From NCBI GenBank assembly GCA_022710255.1, contig JAKLHG010000198.1:1-7078 (forward strand): 7,078 bases of DNA, read 5' to 3'. The notes beneath the pieces were generated by a model. It was not told the origin of the DNA and made no database searches. It was given only the letters and a program-made list of their open reading frames with translations. Both the position numbers and the translations under genes were made by a program. This DNA is from Candidatus Hydrogenedentota bacterium. GTDB taxonomy: Bacteria; Hydrogenedentota; Hydrogenedentia; Hydrogenedentales; CAITNO01. This document shows, one piece after another, positions 1 through 5,088 of the stretch (its first letter is position 1; the number at the start of each line of letters is the position of its first letter).

Positions 1-38
1 CCATAAACATCGTGATAAAAAATATTGCTTTACGGCCG

Positions 39-67
39 AGTATACTGCTGGGTTTTAAGCTTGTCAA
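39..67 (-). promoter_or_regulatory. Strong sigma70-like promoter reading leftward out of the window
   Basis: On the minus strand a perfect -35 box TTGACA (62-67) is followed after exactly 17 bases by TATACT (39-44), one base from the consensus -10. Transcription would start near position 32 and run off the left edge. ATG codons on the minus strand at 10-8 and 4-2 could begin the next gene, but neither has a clear Shine-Dalgarno site. The promoter therefore serves a gene or RNA that lies mostly outside the window. The boxes are seen directly; the activity is inferred. Confidence 0.6.
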
Positions 68-86
68 GCAAACAGCACGCCTGTGC

Positions 87-179
87 CTATTTAGAAAACG
101 TCAAATCGCCGGTTTTGGCATTGACGCCGACGTTGATACGGTCCCCTTCCTGGAGTCTGTTCACATATTGGTTTTTCAT
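87..179 (-). CDS. Doubtful 30-residue reading frame, possible gene remnant
   Basis: An ATG at 179-177 opens a frame of 30 codons ending in TAG at 89-87, beginning MKNQYVNRLQEGDRI and ending KTGDLTFSK. The first half resembles, from memory, the N-terminus of YhaM-like OB-fold/HD exoribonucleases, which often start MKK-x-Y/F-V-x-x-L-x-EGDRV and carry a DKTGE motif some way downstream. Here the two pieces lie only a few residues apart, so this could be an internally deleted remnant. The ribosome-binding site is weak (GAAAG). It may equally be a chance frame; I would not annotate it as a gene without homologs. Confidence 0.2.
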   Translation of the reverse strand: MKNQYVNRLQEGDRINVGVNAKTGDLTFSK

Positions 180-386
180 AGACAAGGTTCTTTCTACTTG
201 TTAGACGGAACATCCCCCCCATGAATATGCCTGAAGAACCCTTGGGAAGAGCAGGGTTGAAAGACATATCCTGAACCACGGGGCGGATTTACACCTTTTG
301 GGTCGATTGAAAAGTCCGGCTGCGCGCATCATCAGCCCGAAGACCGGAACACCTGAAGGTATAGTAACATACTTGCCCGTCAGGAA
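180..386 (-). other. Stretch downstream of pilT with no intact gene; possible decayed coding DNA
   Basis: No complete gene is visible. On the minus strand the pilT frame continues open for 61 codons after its TGA, down to a TAA at 203-201, and its first part (about 386-300) reads like protein (TIPSGVPVFGLMMRAAGLF). From about 288 to 180 a different frame looks more protein-like (ALPKGSSGIFMGGMFRLTSR). This frame switching suggests a frameshifted remnant but is not proof. A weak hairpin (GGCTG/CAGCC arms, 318-322 with 333-337) followed by CTTTTC on the minus strand could be a poor terminator for pilT. Confidence 0.25.
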
Positions 387-1889
387 TCAGACCCCCTTGA
401 TACTATCCAATCGGGGTACGGAATAGGTGCCCATACGCATCTGGTCAAATACGCTGACATCCGTGCAAGTTTCTCTGGCGCGTTCCAGGTCGATAACATT
501 CGCCTTGAACATCTTTAACAGATAGGTTTCAAACAGTATCGAATGAGAAACAGTTTGCTGCATCCCCACACGAATCAAGTCCGTGTCCCCTTTGAGAATT
601 GCATCGCCAATAGGCTTGATGTCGTTGAACATGAACTCCAGTGCAGGAACACGTCCTCCCCCAACCCGAGGAACCAACCTCTGGCAAATAACACCTTTCA
701 GGCAGTCACGTAATTGGAGCCGGACCAAATCCCTTTCAATCGGGTCAAAGAAGCTGACTATACGGTTGACAACTTCATACGAAGTGTTGGAGTGCAGCGT
801 ACTGATGACGAGGTGTCCGGTAGCGGCAGCATTAATGGCCGCTCGGATGGTATCAGGATCGCGCATTTCTCCAATCAGGATCACATCAGGGTCATGACGC
901 AGTGCGCCGGTTACAGCCTCGGCAAAAGAACCGACATCACTGCCGAGACTGCGCTGGGATACGATGGACTTTTTGTTCACATGCACGTATTCCACCGGAT
1001 TTTCAATAGTCAAAATATGTAGCGATTTATGGGTATTAATCCAATCCACCAAGGCGGCCATGGTTGTCGTCTTGCCGCTGCCGGTCATGCCGCTGATGAT
1101 AATCAGGCCGCGAGGTGTTTTGGCTAACGCCTGCATCTGTTCGGGAGGCACATTTAATTCTTCAAAAGAAGGGACTTTTTCAGGCAGATAGCGGAACGTA
1201 CAATGGGGTGTACCATGTTTGATGAAGGCCGACACGCGGGCATATCCAACCCCAGCCTGATGATAGCTGAAACTGGTTTGCTTATAATTTTCAAACTCCT
1301 CCCAAAATCCCAATGGCGCAATCCGTTGCACCAAATCAAGAATCTGGACGCTTGACAGGGGGGTCATGATTTCCGAATAACGGGTGTCGTTGTCAATGCG
1401 AAACACGGGATTCAGCCCTGAGGTCAAATGGACATCGCTCGCGCGATATTGCACCATGGCGTGTAACAACATTTCCACGTTAATGTTTTCTACCCGGAAG
1501 TCGTGTCCTTCAGCCCGCCATACCTCGGGTAAGGCTATTATCGTGCTAAAATTATTTATAGCCTCCAGTATCTGCGGCGTAAAGTCTTTACCCTTGGGAG
1601 GTGAGATGATGCGCCACGAATATTCCTGGTCTTCCAGCATAATTTCATCAGGATGCGATTCGGCAAACTGCACCAACATGTGCGCTTCGTCCATATCCTT
1701 GGGCAATACGATATCGTACTGCTCAAAGTCGCCATGAAGATCAGGACGCTTCACTTCTATTACAATTTTGTCTGTCCACAACCGGATGCGGCGTGGCACA
1801 CCTTCCCGTTTTACGATGTCCGCCTCTACAAGGCGAAGGATATTTCTCAACGTTTGCTTTTGACCCGTTCCAAGAACAAATTCAGACAT
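387..1889 (-). CDS. pilT: Type IV pilus retraction ATPase, PilT/PilU-like, with an N-terminal extension
   Basis: This 500-residue protein belongs to the PilT branch of the secretion/pilus ATPases, cytoplasmic hexamers that hydrolyse ATP at the base of a type IV pilus to depolymerise pilin and retract the fibre. Visible motifs are the PAS-like segment ASDVHL (150-155), Walker A GMTGSGKTTT (267-276, Lys273), the Asp box HILTIENPVEY (291-301), Walker B VILIGE (336-341, Glu341) and the His box TGHLVISTLHS (357-367). All ATPase residues look intact. PilT proteins are usually about 340-380 residues, so roughly the first 135 residues are extra and match nothing I recognise. The PilT signature AIRNLIRE is not recognisable; the matching region reads PIGDAILKGDTDLI (426-439), closer to PilU or a divergent PilT. 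ATG at 1889 has GGGAGG six bases upstream. No pilB, pilC or pilin gene is adjacent. The family is certain; the PilT versus PilU role is not. Confidence 0.92.
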   Translation of the reverse strand: MSEFVLGTGQKQTLRNILRLVEADIVKREGVPRRIRLWTDKIVIEVKRPDLHGDFEQYDIVLPKDMDEAHMLVQFAESHPDEIMLEDQEYSWRIISPPKGKDFTPQILEAINNFSTIIALPEVWRAEGHDFRVENINVEMLLHAMVQYRASDVHLTSGLNPVFRIDNDTRYSEIMTPLSSVQILDLVQRIAPLGFWEEFENYKQTSFSYHQAGVGYARVSAFIKHGTPHCTFRYLPEKVPSFEELNVPPEQMQALAKTPRGLIIISGMTGSGKTTTMAALVDWINTHKSLHILTIENPVEYVHVNKKSIVSQRSLGSDVGSFAEAVTGALRHDPDVILIGEMRDPDTIRAAINAAATGHLVISTLHSNTSYEVVNRIVSFFDPIERDLVRLQLRDCLKGVICQRLVPRVGGGRVPALEFMFNDIKPIGDAILKGDTDLIRVGMQQTVSHSILFETYLLKMFKANVIDLERARETCTDVSVFDQMRMGTYSVPRLDSIKGV

Positions 1890-1962
1890 ACACCACCTCC
1901 CGCTGAGTTTGTCGATTCTGACGACACTACGGTCGCATTCAGTGCTTTAGCTGAACGATGCA

Positions 1963-1991
1963 ATTTTACACCTTTATATTTTTTATATCAA
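1963..1991 (-). promoter_or_regulatory. Promoter of pilT
   Basis: On the minus strand TTGATA (1986-1991) and TAAAAT (1963-1968) are separated by 17 bases, with an A/T-rich spacer. Each box differs from the consensus by one base. The start would fall near 1956, giving a 5' untranslated region of about 67 nt before the ATG at 1889. pilT is thus probably transcribed on its own, since a terminator closes the upstream rplJL operon. Confidence 0.6.
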
Positions 1992-2243
1992 GGCATTGCT
2001 AATGATTATGTATACGTAGATATCAAAGCCATACTTCCCAAACTATCTATTCCGCACCATATTCCCGAACCAAGAAAATAAACAAGATGAAACTTTAACG
2101 ATACTTATCTACCCACATAATCGTATGTTCTACACAGCGACGTATCTTCACGCATAAATGTTAAGGGGAAGACCCCTGAGAATAACAGGCCCCCAAAATA
2201 TCCCCCATGTTCCGAGTTGACAGGATTATTTCGGATGTTCTGC
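1992..2243. other. Intergenic stretch without a recognisable gene
   Basis: Between the rplJL terminator and the pilT promoter I see no supported gene on either strand. It is A/T-rich and holds one short GC hairpin (AGGGG 2164-2168, CCCCT 2173-2177, four-base loop) with no T-run after it on either strand. A TTGACA on the plus strand at 2217-2222 has no matching -10 box at a usable distance. Confidence 0.5.
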
Positions 2244-2286
2244 AAAAATAAAACGCCCCCTTGGGTGTTAACTCTCCAAGAGGGCG
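2244..2286 (-). terminator. Intrinsic terminator of the rplJ-rplL operon
   Basis: Read on the minus strand, CGCCCTCTTGG (2286-2276) pairs with CCAAGGGGGCG (2264-2254) over 11 bp with one G-U pair. The stem is followed directly by TTTTATTTTT (2253-2244). It begins 26 bases after the rplL stop codon. It ends the operon here, so rpoB and rpoC are not transcribed downstream as in many bacteria. Confidence 0.9.
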
Positions 2287-2311
2287 ATATTAGTTGTTCG
2301 AATAACCAGGA

Positions 2312-2704
2312 TTAAACGCCTTTGACTTCGATGGTGGCGCCTGCTTCTTCAAGGGCGGCACGAAGTTTATCGGCCTCTTCCTTCGACAACTTCTCTTTAA
2401 TGGTCGAGGGAGCCTTGTCCACCAGTTCTTTGGCTTCTTTTAATCCAAGGCCTGTCTTGTCCTTTACGACCTTGATTACGCCAATCTTCTGGGAACCGAA
2501 GTCTTTCAGGATGACATCAAACTCAGTGGGCTCTTCCACCGCGGCCGCAGCATCACCGCCGCCCATAACCGGCATGGCACCCATCATCATAGGTGCGGCA
2601 GCCGTTACACCGAATTTTTCTTCCAAAGCCTTGATTAACTCGCTAAGTTCCAGCACGGTAAGACCGGCTATATTCTCGATAATTGCATCCAATTTTTCTG
2701 ACAT
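2312..2704 (-). CDS. rplL: Large-subunit ribosomal protein bL12 (L7/L12)
   Basis: This 130-residue protein is the stalk protein L7/L12. It binds as dimers to the C-terminal helix of L10 and recruits translation GTPases (EF-Tu, EF-G, IF2). The N-terminal dimerisation domain (1-33, ending ALEEKFGVTAAAP), a flexible hinge (about 35-57) and the globular C-terminal domain (about 61-130) are all present. The C-terminal domain carries the conserved factor-binding helices KTGLGLKEAKELVDKAP (83-99). The hinge is unusual: besides Ala and Gly it has five methionines (39-41, 44, 47). The frame stays open further upstream, but the ATG at 2704 is chosen because MSEKL is the family N-terminus and AAAAGGA lies about eight bases before it. 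It follows rplJ after 75 bases. Confidence 0.98.
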   Translation of the reverse strand: MSEKLDAIIENIAGLTVLELSELIKALEEKFGVTAAAPMMMGAMPVMGGGDAAAAVEEPTEFDVILKDFGSQKIGVIKVVKDKTGLGLKEAKELVDKAPSTIKEKLSKEEADKLRAALEEAGATIEVKGV

Positions 2705-2779
2705 TGTAGAGTTCCTTTTATACTTTTCGGCACAACGCCGGGTAAGATTGTTTGAACGAACCTTCGCTTCAGCCAGCAC

Positions 2780-3307
2780 TTATGCTGCTTCCGCTTCTTC
2801 CTTTTGTTTACGAATTTGATCCAATGCATTGACCAGATTACGGGGTACGGCGGTCAGTACGCCAAGCATATTACGCATAGGCATGGCGAGGGTTCCGACA
2901 ACCTGTGCCAACAGTTGCTCGGCGGGCGGCAAATCGGCCAAGCGTTCCAGCTGACCAGCGGTAACCACGGTACCATTTAAAATACCACCGCGCATAACCA
3001 CAAAGGGCACTTCTTTGGCGTATTCCTTCAGAATTTTTGCAGGAGCTACCGGGTCTTTACAAAAGGCCCATGAAGTCGGCCCTTCCATCAGACCGACGGC
3101 GGCATCAAGGTTCAACTCGTGTAACGCACGGCTCGCCAAGGTATTCTTATAGACCTTGAACAGAGCATCGGCTCCGCGCAGTTGTTTGCGAAGTTCCGTG
3201 GCCTGGGCAACATTCATACCCACATACTGGGTGATAATAGCCACCTCATTGTTACTGATATGTTCCTTGATTTCGGCAACAATTTTCTCTTTTTCGGGTG
3301 TAGGCAA
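2780..3307 (-). CDS. rplJ: Large-subunit ribosomal protein uL10
   Basis: This 175-residue protein is L10, the base of the ribosomal stalk: it binds 23S rRNA (with L11) through its N-terminal domain and carries L7/L12 dimers on its C-terminal helix. The N-terminus is typical (PTPEKEKIVAEIKE), as are the central TELRKQLR (36-43) and KVYKNTLASRAL (51-62). The tail ends NALDQIRKQKEEAEAA, the L12-binding helix. The length is normal for the family. Translation starts at a TTG (3307-3305): no in-frame ATG or GTG gives the family N-terminus, and a perfect GGAGGTG lies seven bases upstream. It is the first gene of the rplJL operon, with its own promoter and an L10 leader. In many bacteria rplK and rplA come just before; here the next gene upstream is the divergent trpC. 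Confidence 0.98.
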   Translation of the reverse strand: MPTPEKEKIVAEIKEHISNNEVAIITQYVGMNVAQATELRKQLRGADALFKVYKNTLASRALHELNLDAAVGLMEGPTSWAFCKDPVAPAKILKEYAKEVPFVVMRGGILNGTVVTAGQLERLADLPPAEQLLAQVVGTLAMPMRNMLGVLTAVPRNLVNALDQIRKQKEEAEAA

Positions 3308-3314
3308 AAGGGTT

Positions 3315-3321
3315 CACCTCC
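3315..3321 (-). promoter_or_regulatory. Ribosome-binding site fixing the TTG start of rplJ
   Basis: GGAGGTG on the minus strand is fully complementary to the 16S rRNA anti-Shine-Dalgarno and ends seven bases before TTG at 3307. This supports the TTG start. An ATG slightly upstream (in ATGGAAGGAGG) is out of frame. Confidence 0.85.
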
Positions 3322-3359
3322 TTCCATAGGGGCATCTGCCTTACGGAATTGCGGGCACT

Positions 3360-3395
3360 AAAAAAAGCCCGCGCCGTCAAAACGACAGCACGGGC
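3360..3395 (-). terminator. Attenuator terminator in the rplJ leader
   Basis: On the minus strand GCCCGTGCTGTC (3395-3384) pairs with GACGGCGCGGGC (3378-3367) over 12 bp including two G-U pairs, with a five-base loop and then TTTTTTT (3366-3360). It lies between the L10-binding motif and the rplJ ribosome-binding site, so it can stop transcription before the gene. That position marks it as an attenuator, not the end of another gene. Confidence 0.88.
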
Positions 3396-3503
3396 GGCAA
3401 TCTCTGACATCTATCAGCTCCGTCCGCAGTCTCGGCAGGGTATTAAGGCCTTCCGGCCACCGGCTGTCTCCGACCAGCAGTGCAGATTAACTTCGTGTCT
3501 GAC
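3367..3503 (-). ncRNA. L10 leader (ribosomal protein L10(L12)4-binding autoregulatory RNA)
   Basis: The mRNA leader contains the conserved core of the L10 leader family, read on the minus strand as GGAGACAGCCGGTGG, a GGCC-GGAA-GGCC hairpin, then CTTAATACCCTGCCGAG (3471-3431). A flanking stem may form between CCGTC (3505-3501) and GACGG near 3424-3420. In this family the L10-L12 complex binds the RNA, and excess protein lowers rplJL expression. GACAGCCGGTGGC (3468-3456) can also pair with the 5' side of the attenuator (3398-3384) over 13 bp with two single-base bulges, forming an antiterminator. Protein binding to the core would block that pairing and let the terminator form, as known for Bacillus subtilis rplJ. 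The motif and pairings are seen; the switching is inferred. Confidence 0.9.
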
Positions 3504-3507
3504 GGCC

Positions 3508-3537
3508 AGTATAGCAAAAAGCACAGGAATGATACAA
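3508..3537 (-). promoter_or_regulatory. Promoter of the rplJ-rplL operon
   Basis: On the minus strand TTGTAT (3532-3537) and TATACT (3508-3513) are 18 bases apart. TG one base before the -10 makes it an extended -10 (TGCTATACT). Transcription would start near 3501, right at the 5' edge of the L10 leader, which supports the call. Confidence 0.75.
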
Positions 3538-3585
3538 ATCCGATTCAGAAGGAATTTTCGCCTGGAGTCCAACCTTGTTGTGTTC

Positions 3586-3614
3586 TTGAAGCGATGGCAT
3601 TAATTCAGTATGAT
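3586..3614 (+). promoter_or_regulatory. Promoter of the trpCFBA operon
   Basis: TTGAAG (3586-3591) and TATGAT (3609-3614) are 17 bases apart, and transcription would start near 3621, leaving about 75 nt before trpC. Its -35 box lies 48 bases from the -35 box of the divergent rplJ promoter. There is no short Trp-rich leader peptide or classical attenuator between it and trpC. Confidence 0.5.
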
Positions 3615-3624
3615 AACGGTTATC
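3612..3624. repeat. 13-bp palindrome overlapping the trpC promoter
   Basis: GATAAC and GTTATC are perfect inverted halves around a single G and cover the end of the -10 box and the likely start site. This placement suits a repressor operator. It does not resemble the E. coli TrpR operator. As RNA it could form only a weak 5-bp hairpin followed by GTTTTTT, so a terminator is a less likely reading. Confidence 0.35.
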
Positions 3625-3695
3625 GTTTTTTCTGCCAAATAATTTTTACTGCCAGACGGACATGGGAATATCACGCCGCTTGAGACACACCGATT

Positions 3696-4478
3696 ATGCT
3701 GCTTACCGAAATTGTTTCTAATAAAAGGAAAGAAGTCGCTGAACGCAAGACGAGAACGCCGCTGCGTGAGATAGAAGAATATCTCGAACGCGCACCGCGG
3801 AGAAAGGATTTTCGGCTTGCTTTGCGTACCCCCGGTATCAGCATTATCGCCGAAATTAAGCGGCGCTCCCCTTCCAGAGGGGAGATATTGCCGGATGTGG
3901 ACGCCGCCGAGCTTGCGGCGATATACGAACAAGCCGGCGCCCGGGCCATTTCTGTGCTGGTGGATAAGAAGTATTTCGGAGGTTCCCTTGACGATCTAAA
4001 CAAGGTGGCGAACCATACAAAGCTTCCCTGCCTGTGCAAAGAATTCATCATAGACCCCTACCAGATATTTGAGGCGCGGACCGCAGGAGCCGATGCGGTT
4101 CTGCTGATTGTACGGATACTCACAGACGATGAATTAAAAGAGTTTATTCAACAAGCGGCCAGGCTTGAAATGGCGGCGCTTGTCGAAACACATTCCGAGG
4201 ACGAAATCCAACGCGCGTTAAAGGCCGGCGCCCACATCATCGGTATAAACAACCGCGACCTGGACACCCTGACCGTGGACATACAAACCACGATGCGCCT
4301 GAAGAACCGCGTTCCGGGAGGCAACATTTTGGTCAGTGAAAGCGGCATCAAGTCCCGGCGTGAAGTACGCATGTTAGACGATGGCGGCGTGGATGCCGTC
4401 CTTATTGGAGAAAGCCTGCTTACCAGCAAGAACATTCGGGAAACCCTTGAGGGGCTCCTTCATGATGACGAAGATTAA
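3696..4478 (+). CDS. trpC: Indole-3-glycerol phosphate synthase
   Basis: This 260-residue protein closes and decarboxylates CdRP (carboxyphenylamino-deoxyribulose phosphate) to indole-3-glycerol phosphate, the step that builds the indole ring. It is a single-domain TIM barrel of normal length. Expected active-site residues are present by motif: Glu53 and Lys55 in AEIKRRSPS (52-60), Lys115 in CKEF, Glu164 in LVETH, Asn185 in GINNRDL (183-189), and Ser216 in VSESGI (213-218). The phosphate-binding end AVLIGESLL (234-242) is also intact. It is monofunctional, unlike the E. coli TrpC-TrpF fusion. ATG at 3696 gives the usual N-terminus (ML-x-x-IV-x-NKRKEV), though the ribosome-binding site is weak (TGAG). 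It is the first gene of the operon, and its last 17 nt overlap trpF. Confidence 0.98.
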   Translation: MLLTEIVSNKRKEVAERKTRTPLREIEEYLERAPRRKDFRLALRTPGISIIAEIKRRSPSRGEILPDVDAAELAAIYEQAGARAISVLVDKKYFGGSLDDLNKVANHTKLPCLCKEFIIDPYQIFEARTAGADAVLLIVRILTDDELKEFIQQAARLEMAALVETHSEDEIQRALKAGAHIIGINNRDLDTLTVDIQTTMRLKNRVPGGNILVSESGIKSRREVRMLDDGGVDAVLIGESLLTSKNIRETLEGLLHDDED

Positions 4479-5088
4479 GATATGCGGTATCACCAACGCT
4501 GAAGACGCGCTTGCGGCCTGCGAAGCGGGCGCAGATGCACTGGGCTTTGTGCTGGCACCCGAGGCGAAAATAAGAAACCGGTATATTGACCTGGAATCGG
4601 CGGCGGTCATCATCGCCCGGCTTCCCGAATTCGTTACCACTGTGGGCGTGGTCGTCAATGAAACGGTGGAACGCATGCGGGAAATGCTCCAAGTATTTGA
4701 CCGGTTGCAGTTGCACGGGAACGAATCCCCGGAAACCTGCGCGGCCATCGGTCCGCGTGCCTACAAAGCCTTTCAGATGCACGAAGGTTTTAGCGTGGAG
4801 GAAGTTTCCGCGTTTCCCGGAACCCTCTGTTTGTTGGATGCCTGGTCGGCCGATGCACACGGCGGCACGGGTTGCCGGTGTGATTGGCAAATTGCGACAG
4901 ACCTTGGTCACGTAAAAAAAATCATCCTGGCCGGTGGCCTTACCCCGGAAAATGTCGAAGAAGCGGTACTGCGCGTCCGTCCCTACGCCGTAGATGTGTC
5001 CGGCGGTCTTGAAGCCGAACCTGGAAAAAAAGATCATGAAAAAATACACACCTTTGTCTACAACGTGCGAAAAGCATCCCTGGCCTGA
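4462..5088 (+). CDS. trpF: Phosphoribosylanthranilate isomerase
   Basis: This 208-residue TIM-barrel enzyme converts N-(5-phosphoribosyl)anthranilate to CdRP, the substrate of TrpC. The catalytic Cys8 lies in KICGITN (6-12) and Asp126 in CLLDAW (123-128). Other family motifs are QLHGNESP (83-90), HGGTG (133-137) and the phosphate-binding LAGGLTPENV (156-165). The usual SPR-Y/F motif after strand 2 is replaced by a longer APEAKIRNRYI (32-42), and VDVSSGVE reads VDVSGGLE. ATG at 4462 (or the adjacent ATG at 4465) follows GAGGGG by seven bases and starts inside trpC, so translation is probably coupled. Its last 53 nt overlap trpB. The frame is open further upstream inside trpC, but that extension is not family-like. 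Confidence 0.96.
   Translation: MMTKIKICGITNAEDALAACEAGADALGFVLAPEAKIRNRYIDLESAAVIIARLPEFVTTVGVVVNETVERMREMLQVFDRLQLHGNESPETCAAIGPRAYKAFQMHEGFSVEEVSAFPGTLCLLDAWSADAHGGTGCRCDWQIATDLGHVKKIILAGGLTPENVEEAVLRVRPYAVDVSGGLEAEPGKKDHEKIHTFVYNVRKASLA

Noticed and set aside
12..224. 70-codon plus-strand frame at the left edge
   Set aside because: GTG start without a ribosome-binding site, no recognisable domain, and it runs opposite the strong leftward promoter.
1653..2081. 142-codon plus-strand frame running from pilT into the gap upstream
   Set aside because: Most of it is antisense to pilT, it has no family resemblance, and it crosses the pilT promoter.
2217..2245. Plus-strand TTGACA as a promoter
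   Set aside because: No acceptable -10 box 16-19 bases downstream, and it would run into the rplJL terminator and genes on the opposite strand.
2312..2779. Longer rplL starting at GTG 2779
   Set aside because: The extra 25 residues are not family-like; MSEKL at 2704 matches L7/L12 N-termini and has a good ribosome-binding site.
3615..3695. Trp leader peptide and attenuator ahead of trpC
   Set aside because: The only short frame here (ATG at 3662, 19 codons) has no Trp codons and overlaps trpC; there is no strong terminator hairpin.
4420..5049. Long open frame on the minus strand, opposite trpF
   Set aside because: It is antisense to a well-supported enzyme gene, has no recognisable domain or binding site, and is explained by codon bias in the real gene.
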